Positions 1-7,878 of a stretch of 35,963 bases of DNA are shown one piece after another. Both the position numbers and the translations under genes were made by a program. A model generated the notes under the pieces. It worked only from the letters and a program-made list of their open reading frames with translations. It made no database searches and was not told where the DNA came from. The stretch comes from Butyrivibrio sp. (lineage in GTDB: Bacteria > Bacillota > Clostridia > Lachnospirales > Lachnospiraceae): the NCBI GenBank assembly GCA_015056655.1, contig SVFV01000035.1, positions 1-35,963 on the forward strand. The letters are read 5' to 3'. Every line of letters starts with the position of its first letter. Position 1 is the stretch's first letter.

Positions 1-504
1 ACCGAGATAATGCATCTGGATAACAGCTTTGACGATCTCTCAAACAGAGACCGCAAGAAACAGCGTCAGCTTGTTTTGCAGGACAAAGTCGATGCTTATT
101 TCGCATGGGTAAAGGTCAAGTACAGCCAGGTTACTCACAATAGCGTCATCGGAAGGGCTTTAGCTTACAGCATTAATCAGGAAGAATATCTCCGGATGTT
201 CCTTGCTGATGGCAAAATCCCAATGGATAATAACTACGCCGAACAGGCAATTAGACCATTTACCATTGCAAGAAAGAACTTCGTGCTGATGGAATCCGAT
301 AACGGAGCAAAAGCCAGCGCAATGATCTTCAGCATAGCAGAGACAGCCAAAGCTAATAACCTAAATACTTATGAGTATTTCGAGCTTCTTCTGACAGAGA
401 TTCCAAAACATCAAGACGATAAAAATCTCGACTTCATAAACGACCTTCTTCCCTGGGCAAAATCTGTTCAGCAGAAATGCCCCAGCAGGTATAAAAAATC
501 TTAA
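1..504 (+). CDS. IS66-family transposase, C-terminal part (cut by window start)
   Basis: The frame is open to base 1, so the gene begins outside the window; the first internal ATG at 10 is probably not the start. The encoded segment is the C-terminal part of the IS66 TnpC transposase. It carries the conserved stretch MDNNYAEQAIRPFTIARKNF (residues about 72-91 counted from the ATG at 10), which holds the last acidic catalytic residue region, followed by the SDNGAKASAMIFSIAETAKA block and a short basic tail. A terminator and the right terminal repeat of the element follow directly. A second, shorter copy of the same 3' end lies at 7879-8231. I cannot judge from the window whether the complete element is functional. 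Confidence 0.85.
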   Translation, partial: TEIMHLDNSFDDLSNRDRKKQRQLVLQDKVDAYFAWVKVKYSQVTHNSVIGRALAYSINQEEYLRMFLADGKIPMDNNYAEQAIRPFTIARKNFVLMESDNGAKASAMIFSIAETAKANNLNTYEYFELLLTEIPKHQDDKNLDFINDLLPWAKSVQQKCPSRYKKS

Positions 505-529
505 TTCACTTATCAAGGTTCGAATCTAT

Positions 530-563
530 GAAATCGCCAGTAAAATTGCGGTTTCTTTTTTAT
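530..563 (+). terminator. Rho-independent terminator after the IS66 transposase
   Basis: GAAATCGC (530-537) pairs with GCGGTTTC (548-555), with one T-G wobble, around a 10-nt loop. A run of T follows directly. It lies just 3' of the transposase stop and inside the element. An eroded equivalent, AACCTC paired with GGGGTT, is at the same place in the second copy near 8270-8297. Confidence 0.7.
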
Positions 564-564
564 T

Positions 565-588
565 TAGTACTCATAAATGAGGGCTTAC
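565..588 (+). repeat. IS66 right terminal inverted repeat (copy 1)
   Basis: The sequence ends in ATGAGGGCTTAC, the complement of GTAAGCCCTCAT, which matches the GTAAGC-type termini known for IS66 elements. A near-identical 24-mer (about 5 mismatches) closes the second copy at 8304-8327. The left end is not in the window, so target duplication cannot be checked here. Confidence 0.75.
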
Positions 589-607
589 TAGCTATTTTCC
601 CCTCAAG

Positions 608-696
608 AATAGTTATTTGTATCTGTAATTCGTTGATATGTTGCTCATTTGTCGCACACTTGATTCAATATGAATTGTTATTATACAAATACTATT
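608..696. repeat. Long-range inverted repeat of unknown role
   Basis: AATAGTTATTTGTA at 608-621 is the reverse complement of TACAAATACTATT at 684-696, apart from one missing base. The arms are 62 nt apart in an AT-rich spacer without an ORF. It sits between the IS66 end and the stop of the small gene at 704. It could be a distal terminator-like fold or a small MITE-like remnant; no target duplication is visible. Confidence 0.35.
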
Positions 697-703
697 ATGA
701 CCG

Positions 704-988
704 TTAGATATTATTTTGATCAACAGTTACTGCATTAAGTAAGAGTATTCTTGTCTTGTTATATTCATCAGCTGCTTTTTCATATAACTTATGATTCTTT
801 GCAGATTCTGCTTGTATCTCTTTTAGCATTTTCCCAAAAACGCAATCTCCTGCTCCATGGTTAGGATAGTTTTCATACTTCTTTACTAATGCAAATTCTT
901 TCTCAAAGAGTTGTTTATCTATGTCATCATATCTATCACAATCTTCTTTTGCCTTGTAATACAGTTTAAATATTTCTTCAATTCTCAT
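704..988 (-). CDS. Small hypothetical charged helical protein, 94 aa
   Basis: I do not recognise the family. The protein is very rich in Lys, Glu and Tyr (for example LYYKAKEDCDRYDDIDKQLF) and predicted largely helical, without membrane segments or a signal peptide. The ATG at 988 is preceded by AAGGGA about 10 nt upstream, so the start is reasonable. It is the last gene of a minus-strand series of small accessory genes and is separated from the previous one by about 200 nt, so it may have its own promoter. It lies next to the IS66 remnant. Confidence 0.5.
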   Translation of the reverse strand: MRIEEIFKLYYKAKEDCDRYDDIDKQLFEKEFALVKKYENYPNHGAGDCVFGKMLKEIQAESAKNHKLYEKAADEYNKTRILLLNAVTVDQNNI

Positions 989-1192
989 CCTTATAATTCC
1001 CTTTTAAAAAAATCGATTTAGCAAATAGTCTACTTATGTAAGTCTTCGACTATTCAAAAGTCCTCAAACATGGGGGGCTAACCGATTTTCATCCTTTTAT
1101 AGGTATCATTAGATCTTTGCAATGCAAGCCTAGATTTAAATATATTTGCGATTACTGCAAAATTTTTTGATTTCTGAAAAGCCACATCGATA

Positions 1193-1933
1193 TCATTTAT
1201 TATGATAATACCAAAGCAAATGATCAAAACCATTACGACTGATATTTGAACCACTTTTTTCTATTATTCCATCAATAGTTCTAATATAATCTACATAATT
1301 AAAATCTTTCTTTTTCAAAGCCATGTCACATTTATAAAAATTTTGATATTTTGGAAGAGCAGAAGCAACTACAGAATCATATATTGAATAATTATCCTGT
1401 TCTGCTTTACCCTCGAATAAGTAAAAACACATGTAATGACAGAACTTACTAGCAAACGATATATTTTTCCTGGGTCTATACTTTTTCCCACTATTTGATT
1501 TCTCTTTTGGATGGGTAGCTTTCCTAATAACTGTTATAAGCTCATAATTGTTTTTCTCAGGATTCTTTAACTCCTCAATAAGTCTGTCCATCCCGAGATT
1601 TTTTATTCTGCCTGTTATCTCCTTTCGCCCAACTCCATCTGCATTCAGATGTGTCCCATTCTCAGAATCAATCCTTTCAACTATTTGATCTATCAAATTT
1701 GAGCATTTATTATAATCCTTAGATTCCCATGCCTTTTTAAATTCAATTATGCTAAATGCCGAAGAATTCAAATTCCCTTTATCTGATATTTTTACAAATC
1801 TTGAATCATTACAAATGATAGCCTCTACACGAGCAACATTATCAACAGATAGTTCCACCAAATCGGGGCAATTACAATTAGGTTTCAAAATATATGCCTC
1901 TGACTTACTAATTTCTTCTTCGATAAGATTCAT
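1193..1933 (-). CDS. Hypothetical protein, 246 aa, possibly related to OGG-fold proteins
   Basis: The protein is soluble with no signal peptide. The N-terminal third is acidic. The C-terminal half has the pattern KNISFASKFCHYMCFYLF (about residue 153), then YSIYDSVVASALP and a terminal FDHLLWYY. This order (helix with SFASKF, then the IYDSxVxxAL motif) recalls 8-oxoguanine-glycosylase-fold hypothetical proteins found near phage-defence and toxin-antitoxin genes, but no catalytic helix-hairpin-helix can be assigned by eye. The ribosome site GGGGA lies about 12 nt upstream of the ATG. It is downstream of the DUF3990 operon genes on the same strand, with only 15 nt to the preceding stop, so it is probably co-transcribed with them. 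Function is unassigned. Confidence 0.6.
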   Translation of the reverse strand: MNLIEEEISKSEAYILKPNCNCPDLVELSVDNVARVEAIICNDSRFVKISDKGNLNSSAFSIIEFKKAWESKDYNKCSNLIDQIVERIDSENGTHLNADGVGRKEITGRIKNLGMDRLIEELKNPEKNNYELITVIRKATHPKEKSNSGKKYRPRKNISFASKFCHYMCFYLFEGKAEQDNYSIYDSVVASALPKYQNFYKCDMALKKKDFNYVDYIRTIDGIIEKSGSNISRNGFDHLLWYYHNK

Positions 1934-1948
1934 TTTCGTGTTGATCCC

Positions 1949-2220
1949 CTATGCTTGTCTAAATTCACATTCCATCTTCTGACTTGCTAAAAAAACATCA
2001 AGCTCAGCAAATCTTGTTTTACCATATTTTTCTCCGTCTACCTTATTTACAGGTGGCTTCCACTCGAACCCTTTACACGCTTTATAGTACATATCATATA
2101 TGTATGAGCCTGATCACAACCAATATACGCTCTAGTTTTATCAAATTTTATCAGTTCAGTCATACCAAAATCCTCTTTGCATTTGATTAGCAGAGATTTT
2201 GCTGATTTTTTATGTTTCAT
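1949..2220 (-). pseudogene. Small operon gene with one internal frameshift (about 90 codons)
   Basis: Reading leftward from the ATG at 2220 gives MKHKKSAKSLLIKCKEDF and on to YIGCDQAHTY in one frame. After about position 2100, where the sequence is a slippery CATACATATATGATATG, coding sense continues in another frame as YDMYYKACKGFEWKPPV to FRQA, with the stop at 1949-1951. The start overlaps the stop of the upstream 77-aa gene by 11 nt, and the stop is 15 nt from the next start, so the coupled operon layout was intact before the shift. Family unknown. It could be a true mutation, a sequencing error or programmed slippage. Confidence 0.6.
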
Positions 2221-2443
2221 TTAATATATCAGCCTCAAGCTTGTCTCTCCTCCAAGCCTCCTGAATCATAGCCTCTTCAGCTTCTTCTTTGGTGGCAAAT
2301 TCGTCTTTTAATGTATAATTTCTATTTACTCGCACTTGATACTTTGCTCTTTCCTTGTCATATTCAACTGACATATCAAAATTAATTGTCAAAATATCTT
2401 TTATTACTATATCACCATAATTATCCCTTAAATATATATTCAT
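2210..2443 (-). CDS. Small hypothetical protein, 77 aa
   Basis: The start is set at the ATG at 2443 because a perfect GGAGG lies 7 nt upstream; the in-frame ATG further out (2497) would lie inside the preceding gene without a ribosome site. The protein begins with a short beta-rich segment (MNIYLRDNYGDIVIKDILTI) and ends in an acidic helix, EFATKEEAEEAMIQEAWRRD. I do not recognise the family. It follows the DUF3990/partner pair by 2 nt and overlaps the next gene by 11 nt, so all of these should be translated from one message. Confidence 0.7.
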   Translation of the reverse strand: MNIYLRDNYGDIVIKDILTINFDMSVEYDKERAKYQVRVNRNYTLKDEFATKEEAEEAMIQEAWRRDKLEADILNET

Positions 2444-2445
2444 TA

Positions 2446-2895
2446 CTAAACCTCCGTACCACTTATAAGCGTCTTCAAACTCATTTTTGTAACACATTTC
2501 TTCCCAAGCTTATTATTGTGCTTTCTCCTAAGTCGTTGATAGTATATTTGCATCTTCCTTTTATCAAAGGGTTCCTTTTGATAACCATTTTGAAGCATTT
2601 TCTTTTCGGAATCTATCTTTTCAAATATTATTTTTTTGTTAACAACCCTAGCAGCATCAAAAATATCATCTGGCATAACAGTAATTGCACTATTCTTATA
2701 TTTTCTCTTATGCTTCAATTCTTCAACAATTGATTCAAGATTATGTGCCAACCCTTCTTGCAACATAGCAGTGTTTCTAGACTTAGCCAAACGACCACTT
2801 CGTGTTGCCAAACAAATATCCTTTGACTTCTCAAATTCACAATTGAATAATATGCTTATAGCACAACATATACTATCAAACCTATTTCTTATCAT
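2446..2895 (-). CDS. Hypothetical partner of the DUF3990 protein (candidate antitoxin), 149 aa
   Basis: I place the start at the ATG at 2895, which is preceded by GAGGGA 9 nt upstream and overlaps the stop of the DUF3990 gene by 14 nt. The N-terminal 55 residues are a compact helical module (FDSICCAISILFNCEFEKSKDIC, then ATRSGRLAKSR and LAHNLESIVEELK). The remainder is Lys-rich and probably extended or nucleic-acid binding. DUF3990 genes are often adjacent to small helical proteins such as DUF3791, so an antitoxin or adaptor role is inferred from position and overlap, not from a recognised domain. Confidence 0.65.
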   Translation of the reverse strand: MIRNRFDSICCAISILFNCEFEKSKDICLATRSGRLAKSRNTAMLQEGLAHNLESIVEELKHKRKYKNSAITVMPDDIFDAARVVNKKIIFEKIDSEKKMLQNGYQKEPFDKRKMQIYYQRLRRKHNNKLGKKCVTKMSLKTLISGTEV

Positions 2896-3475
2896 CCTGA
2901 ATTTCCCTCTTAGCCTGAGCGGTATAGTTCTCCCCAACCCAGTTACCTTTTACGTTTACATATTTATAAACTGTTCTATTAGTCTCGTCTAATAAACCAA
3001 ATGAATCCATTGTCTTAAAACAAAACTGATCAAAACATCCATTAAATTTTATTTTTTCAATCGCCTTATCGTGTGTTATTATCCCCATTCTATACTTTAA
3101 TAATATTTCATCAAGTGGATATTCTGTTCTTAGTCCATCTGCCATCCTATCATATATCAAATCATAGCCATCTGATTCAGAACTATCCCCATCTCTATTC
3201 TTACATACAAAGTCCAACCACTCTTTATCATATCTTAACAATTGATGTTCTTTGAGTCCCACTCTATATACAAAAGGATATTGAAAAACATAGGCTTGTC
3301 GTTTCGTTTTCCCCTTCCTTTTCGCCCATTCAAATGCTTGTTTTGGATATGATGTAAAATAAACGCCTTTACCAAAATCTTTATCTTGATGAGAATGTTC
3401 TAGGTCAAGTTTTCCAAATAGAACATCTGAGCCATGATATAAGTATTTAATTCTACAAATTCCATTTTCATCCAT
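2882..3475 (-). CDS. DUF3990 protein, ADP-ribosyltransferase-like toxin, 197 aa
   Basis: The N-terminal region has the hallmarks of the DUF3990 family: LYHGSD near residue 12, then DFGKGVYFTSYPKQAFEWA (about residues 33-51). These are a H-G pair followed by a G-x-GxYFT strand, the arrangement used for NAD binding in ADP-ribosyltransferase folds. The C-terminal half is helical. AGGAATTT precedes the ATG at 3475, and the gene heads the minus-strand operon. It overlaps its likely partner by 14 nt, as expected for a translationally coupled toxin-antitoxin-type pair. Target and activity are not evident from sequence. Confidence 0.8.
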   Translation of the reverse strand: MDENGICRIKYLYHGSDVLFGKLDLEHSHQDKDFGKGVYFTSYPKQAFEWAKRKGKTKRQAYVFQYPFVYRVGLKEHQLLRYDKEWLDFVCKNRDGDSSESDGYDLIYDRMADGLRTEYPLDEILLKYRMGIITHDKAIEKIKFNGCFDQFCFKTMDSFGLLDETNRTVYKYVNVKGNWVGENYTAQAKREIQDDKK

Positions 3476-3869
3476 AAATTCCTATATGCCACATTTCAGG
3501 CACACCTTATAATTCCAAATCTCAATTCTAATCATAACATGCTACTATCTTGTCAAACGTCCTAATTTCTGGATCCCCATTTTGTATTATGAAAAACTCA
3601 TAACAAAATTCTATGACTAAATTATATTGCCAAGCATTTGATGATATATTAAGCACATATAAAATTTTTATAAACAAAAGTCATTTTAAATTAGCTCTCA
3701 TTTCCTAAATCCTATCCGTTAATTTCTCACTAGTGTAATGTCTTGTTGATATTTAATCATTTTACCTGTAATTACCATTAAAGAATTCCATATGCCTTTA
3801 ATAAATCTCTTGCTTTCAAGAATTGAGTTGTAAATCAGAAGACCATTTCCTTTAGTGCGTAAACTCATT
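3476..3869. other. Intergenic stretch with a decayed glycerophosphotransferase tail
   Basis: No intact gene. A TTGACA-like hexamer on the minus strand (3551-3556) may be part of the promoter for the DUF3990 operon, but no well-spaced -10 is clear. Bases 3667-3735 are a relic of the 3' end of the gene at 5143 (listed separately). The rest is AT-rich without recognisable content. Confidence 0.5.
3667..3735 (-). pseudogene. Relic of the 3' end of a CDP-glycerol glycerophosphotransferase gene
   Basis: On the minus strand it reads TSEKLTDRI, a stop, then EM, against ASEKLADKIEQMK at the end of the intact gene at 5143. The similarity continues into the 3' non-coding side (TTTATAAACAAAAGT). A third version of the same tail is at 10586-10690. 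The reading frame is broken, so this is not a gene. Confidence 0.7.
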
Positions 3870-5066
3870 TTAACGAATTATCATGTCTTCAACATTTATC
3901 TTTTCATTTTCTATAGCATGTTCTAGACATGAAGACTTCCCATTCACACTTGATCCCATGATTGACAAAGCATATTTCGCTCTCGATGAAGCTAGATATA
4001 ATTGATTAAATGCCATGTAGCGCACATAATGTTGCGAAATCTCTGATACTCCAGTAATCTGAGGAACTCTTCCCTCGTCAACGCCAAGTAGTATTACCCC
4101 CTTAAACTCCAATCCATTAATCCCATAAGGAGTAAGCAACACATATCCTTCGCACTTCATCACATCCATACTATTATCGATAAAAGCAATATTTTTATCG
4201 ATCTTTTTCGATAGCATTCTAGCAAAATCATCATTAGAATATTTGTCATCAAAAACAATTATCGCTATATCATTAGCTTTACATTGTACTGTCTTATGTA
4301 TGCATTCCAATTGCTTTTTTAAGCCATCAAGCATTGATTCTTCATCTGGATACATAAATAGCGAAGGAGGTAAACACTTTTTCTCGTCACTTGTTGTAAA
4401 TGCCGTTTGAACATAGTCATTATATGGATTTACAAAATCCGTTTGAAACATCAATGTACCTGATGCAGCAATTGCAGCACAAAAATCTGCTATCTCAGGA
4501 GAATTTCTGAACACCGTTGCTAAGCTATTATTAATTGAACTTCCAAAGCCATTAAAAGCATAGTCATTTTCCGTTTCTCCATAGTCTCCAAAAGCTTGTG
4601 CATAATCAATGGCAAAGCAAATTGGTATATCTTTTAAATTGAAGTCCCTTGTTAAATAGTGGAATACACTCTGCTCATTTCTGTTAAACAGATGCATCTC
4701 ATCAACGATAATATAGTCAAAACCATCATAAAGTCGTTGTCTTCTCCAGACGGGCGCATTGAGCCTAGAAAGTGCCTCAATAACAACATCATCTACATCA
4801 AAATTCCCCCACTCGCTAAGATGTTTTTGATAATTAGAATACAATGCCTAGATAAGTTCTTTATCTTTTTGAATCTCACAACATATACCATTTTTGATTG
4901 AAGTAAGTGTTAAATACTGTTCTAATGTTCCATCTGTGCGTCCTTTTATTTGAATACTGAACTCGTGTTGTAGCATTTTGCATAATAGCCCCCTTCCAAC
5001 CTTATCAGTATTAAATATATCCTTAACCCCTTGCGATAGTAATGGTGGCTCTTGCCTCTCCCTTTT
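3870..5066 (-). pseudogene. UvrD/Rep-type superfamily 1 helicase fragment, truncated and with internal stop
   Basis: The longest open part (3870-4844) contains late SF1 helicase motifs in order: Walker B-like DYIIVDEMHLF, a YRN/RxS-like VFRNSPEIADF, the motif V region LLTPYGINGLEFKGVILLG, and the motif VI region QLYLASSRAKYAL. The same frame continues upstream to about 5066 but is cut by TAG at 4848-4850, and no Walker A (GxGKT/S) segment exists anywhere upstream. There is no credible start codon; a TTG at 4844 directly follows the stop. I read this as a dead fragment of a helicase, possibly from a defence or UvrD-like system. Confidence 0.8.
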
Positions 5067-5142
5067 TTAATCGAGTAATATCATATAATTCTGGGAAATT
5101 TACTCCCAACATCAATATTTATAACACAAAAGTGATTTTCTA

Positions 5143-6396
5143 TTACTTCATTTGTTCTATCTTATCGGCCAATTTCTCACTTGCTCTACCATCAAACACA
5201 AGCCCAATCTTGTCATGAAACTCATCAAGACATGCTTCGTAGCTTTTCGCATCAAATCTGTCTATGAGCTCGTCCATCTCATCATTATTCGTTGCTATAG
5301 GGAACGGGAATACCAAATCCATGTTTGGATGAGCTGTTTTATTATTTGTCACATGGTCATGGGGATCAGTAGCCAGATTCCAATACAGACTTCCTCTGTC
5401 ATTTGAGTACTTGTCTATATCATCTGCATATATAAATGACGGTATTTTGGCAAATCCAGCTTCAAATACTGCACTGGAATAGTCCGTTATATATGCATCC
5501 ATTCCTGCTAGGATTTCATAAAAGTCATCCGCCTGGCTTTCGTCAATTATCTTTCCCTTCAGCTTTTCATCCTTATATTCAGCAAAAGTAGGCGCAAGCT
5601 GAGGATGAACTCTTACACAGATATACCAATCCCCACCAAACTTACTCTCAAGTTTTTTAATCAGACGCTCAAAATCTATTGACCAGACTTCAGAGTAAAC
5701 AGATCTCACTCCGTCTTTTGCTCCCTCTCTAAAGGTAGGTGCAAACATTAAGACTTTGCCATCATCTGGGATCCCATGCTTTTTTCTGAATTTTAGTTTC
5801 TGCTCTGTTCTATCTCCATAGAGTACATCGCATCTAGGCGCACCGGTTTTCAACATATGTCCGTCATAGACAAGTGCCTTGTCAAAGCATTCTTCACACC
5901 ACTTAGAGTCTATAACAAGCTCGTCTATCATGTCTGAATCATTTTTGCTGACAATATATGCCATCTTGGAGAAGCCATCGCCTCTAAGCAGTCCTGTACA
6001 CTTAATTCCCAAAGTATAATGATTCACATTAATATATATCTGCCCTTTTCTCTTAACTGTTCCGAGAGGCTTTCTGTAATTGTCTATCCACACCTTGGAT
6101 CTGGTAAGCCAATATGCTCTGCTCCAAAGTGATGAATTCCTGACCTTCTTGATATATGACGGAAACTCCTTTTCCCAGGACTCATCATTTACTAGCCATA
6201 CAAATTTGTAGTCAGGATTTCGCCTGTGAAGTTCCTCTGCTATGTATTTGGGATTACAACCAAAGCCTCCCTTTCCTTCAAAGGTGCAGAGGCTTATAAG
6301 GTTTTTATCTATAGGAAACAGCCTGCAGGTGTAGAATGCCAGGCTGTTCAGAAATCCTTTTATTTTGCGATAGCGAATGTAGTTTTGTTCGTTCAT
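5143..6396 (-). CDS. CDP-glycerol:poly(glycerophosphate) glycerophosphotransferase family protein, 417 aa
   Basis: The family transfers phosphoglycerol or phosphoribitol units from CDP-alcohols to cell-wall teichoic acid or other surface glycans at the inner membrane face. Seen here: a basic amphipathic N-terminus, FEGKGGFGCNPKYIAEEL (residues 40-56), VLMFAPTFR (215-223), the VHPQL motif (263-267) and TDYSSAVFEAG (304-314). The last three are the CDP-binding and catalytic motifs typical of TagB/TagF-type GT-B enzymes. The length is near that of a single-domain member. It is co-directional with the 105-aa gene 6 nt upstream. It is separated from the main glycan locus by 4 kb of accessory DNA, and two relics of its tail lie on either side, so it may be a displaced part of that locus. 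Confidence 0.88.
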   Translation of the reverse strand: MNEQNYIRYRKIKGFLNSLAFYTCRLFPIDKNLISLCTFEGKGGFGCNPKYIAEELHRRNPDYKFVWLVNDESWEKEFPSYIKKVRNSSLWSRAYWLTRSKVWIDNYRKPLGTVKRKGQIYINVNHYTLGIKCTGLLRGDGFSKMAYIVSKNDSDMIDELVIDSKWCEECFDKALVYDGHMLKTGAPRCDVLYGDRTEQKLKFRKKHGIPDDGKVLMFAPTFREGAKDGVRSVYSEVWSIDFERLIKKLESKFGGDWYICVRVHPQLAPTFAEYKDEKLKGKIIDESQADDFYEILAGMDAYITDYSSAVFEAGFAKIPSFIYADDIDKYSNDRGSLYWNLATDPHDHVTNNKTAHPNMDLVFPFPIATNNDEMDELIDRFDAKSYEACLDEFHDKIGLVFDGRASEKLADKIEQMK

Positions 6397-6402
6397 AATT
6401 TA

Positions 6403-6720
6403 TTATTCCAATACCTTTTCAGATTCTTTAGCAATGACTTCGATAAGCATAGTCCTTATTGCTTCCAAATTCATTTTAAGATTTCTCACCTCGTCAATAT
6501 TCCTCGGAGGACATGTATTGGCAGCGGCAATAAGAGGATCATCTTTTTTAATATCATCATATGTATCTTGTGCATACTTTTCAATTTGCAGAAAATCCGC
6601 AGTTGATACCGCATTGGTCTCAATAGCAGAAATATACCTATTACATTGCTCTAGTTGTCGTTTATGTTTTTTCAAGGACTGCCCATCGTAGAGCTTTTGT
6701 ATAATTTCTAATTCAGTCAT
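6403..6720 (-). CDS. Small helical hypothetical protein, 105 aa
   Basis: Predicted mostly helical with coiled-coil character (LYDGQSLKKHKRQLEQCNRY and a C-terminal LKMNLEAIRTMLIEVIAKE); no membrane segment. GGTAGGAG lies close upstream of the ATG at 6720 and the next gene begins 6 nt after its stop, so the two are co-transcribed. Its ribosome site overlaps the stop of an upstream fragment. It may be a small accessory to the glycerophosphotransferase; the family is not recognised. Confidence 0.65.
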   Translation of the reverse strand: MTELEIIQKLYDGQSLKKHKRQLEQCNRYISAIETNAVSTADFLQIEKYAQDTYDDIKKDDPLIAAANTCPPRNIDEVRNLKMNLEAIRTMLIEVIAKESEKVLE

Positions 6721-6726
6721 AATCTC

Positions 6727-6861
6727 CTACCTGTAAACAGCAATAATGATATATTTTCTTTCCCAAATAAGTCTCATACTATCTAAGAATGTCTTTGGCG
6801 CTCTGTAAGTCCTCCACCATTCGTACCCGTCCATTGTAGCAAAAATCCGAGGCAAAATTCT
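6727..6861 (-). pseudogene. C-terminal fragment of a gene, possibly a glycan-modifying enzyme (44 codons)
   Basis: A reading frame between stops encodes PRIFATMDGYEWWRTYRAP and KTFLDSMRLIWERKYIIIAVYR, ending at the TAG at 6727-6729. The aromatic, basic composition and the position immediately before the 105-aa gene suggest the tail of a former operon gene whose 5' part is gone (stop at 6862-6864). Such tails occur in glycosyltransferase-like proteins, but this assignment is weak. Confidence 0.35.
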
Positions 6862-6946
6862 TTACTCCTATTACCTATCCAAACTACTATATACTTATTT
6901 ATGTGCAATCCCCTAAGCTGATACTCGTTCAATATCGGAATTATCT

Positions 6947-7252
6947 TTACCTTTTAGGAGCATTTTTTATGACAAAATATGTCATACTTGAAATCGGTTG
7001 TCCATCCTTCTCATATCTCCCGAATCCCCAGACTTTATCTTTACGCTTCATTAAATAGTCAAATACTGTATCAGTCCAATCATGCCCTGGAATCCAACCT
7101 GCAGTGCTTATATCATCCTCCCCGATCTTATCATATAGTGCTTCTAATATCTTTTGATATTCATCGTCTGATAACCTTTTCATCCATTTATCAAACTCCT
7201 TCTGATGAGGGACATGATCTACATACTTACATGAGTCAACCGAATACAACAT
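6947..7252 (-). CDS. Hypothetical protein, 101 aa
   Basis: The start is the ATG at 7252, 8 nt after a GGAGG; an upstream TTG at 7258 lies within the spacer. The protein has a helical N-terminal half (FDKWMKRLSDDEYQKILEAL) and a C-terminal aromatic block containing AGWIPGHDWTDTVFDYL and WGFGRYEKDGQPISSMTYF. The last block looks like a conserved hypothetical family from anaerobic Firmicutes, with no function known to me. It probably formed a two-gene operon with the broken gene 46 nt upstream. Confidence 0.65.
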   Translation of the reverse strand: MLYSVDSCKYVDHVPHQKEFDKWMKRLSDDEYQKILEALYDKIGEDDISTAGWIPGHDWTDTVFDYLMKRKDKVWGFGRYEKDGQPISSMTYFVIKNAPKR

Positions 7253-7298
7253 AGTCAAATCCTCCGACCTTCAAATTTATATTTTTTCTCCATTTAAC

Positions 7299-7749
7299 TA
7301 ATCAGTAGTCTCACAAATTATAGATGCTCCTAATCTTAATCCATCTTTTGATGCCCATAAAGCTTGATTTATTTCTCTACGATTTTTCAATGCATCACCA
7401 AACGCTTCTGTAGGCTGCTCTTTGTACTTCTTATACTAAACCTTGCTCCATATTTCATGTATATATTAACTGCAGCTACAACTTTCTGCCCTATATCTGA
7501 CAAAATGTGCCTTCCAAAACAATTCACTATATCCCCATCTGTTCTGGAATCACTCGTCTTCCATCGTATTAGAGTTACAACATCCGCAGGTTCTAGTTCT
7601 CTCCCTTTCGGATTATTCGAAGTATCTTTTCTTCCTTCTCTTTAATATTTTGTGGGTAATCTTCAAAATACTTTTTTTGAATAGATGTCTATGAAGTCTT
7701 CAGTATTACAAGTCCCGTTTCCATCAGGTAAATACATGATATATGCCAT
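7299..7749 (-). pseudogene. Hypothetical gene destroyed by frameshifts
   Basis: Starting at the ATG at 7749 (GGGAG upstream), coding sense can be followed through three frames: MAYIMYLPDGNGTCNTEDFI to SKKVF; then EDYPQNIKEKEEKILRIIRK; then RELEPADVVTLIRWKTSDS through GQKVVAAVNIYMKYGARF; and finally KYKEQPTEAFGDALKNRREI to the stop at 7299-7301. At least three shifts are needed. The family is not recognised. It directly precedes the intact 101-aa gene and probably shared its operon. Confidence 0.6.
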
Positions 7750-7878
7750 ATGATTTTTACTCCCTTCTCTACTAACCTTTATAAAGACTGGATTTATATG
7801 TCATTATAGAAATACACTTTAACCTGATAATTAAATTAGCTTTAAAGTTTCCTGAATTTTCATTTGGCTCCCAGTACA

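Noticed and set aside
515..535. GGTTCGAATC resembling a tRNA T-loop
   Set aside because: The flanking bases do not form a T-stem, and no acceptor, D or anticodon arms are found; it lies in the IS66 3' end.
1024..1054. AATAGTC/GACTATT hairpin as terminator of the 246-aa gene
   Set aside because: Short 7-bp arms and low GC; on the relevant strand no T-run follows directly.
5143..6396. Calling this a teichoic acid polymerase (TagF) specifically
   Set aside because: It lacks the extra N-terminal half of long TagF enzymes, and motifs only define the glycerophosphotransferase family; primase, polymerase or decorating roles cannot be told apart.
7364..7645. Plus-strand open frame of 93 codons
   Set aside because: Antisense shadow of the decayed minus-strand gene at 7299-7749; no ribosome site and no protein-like composition.
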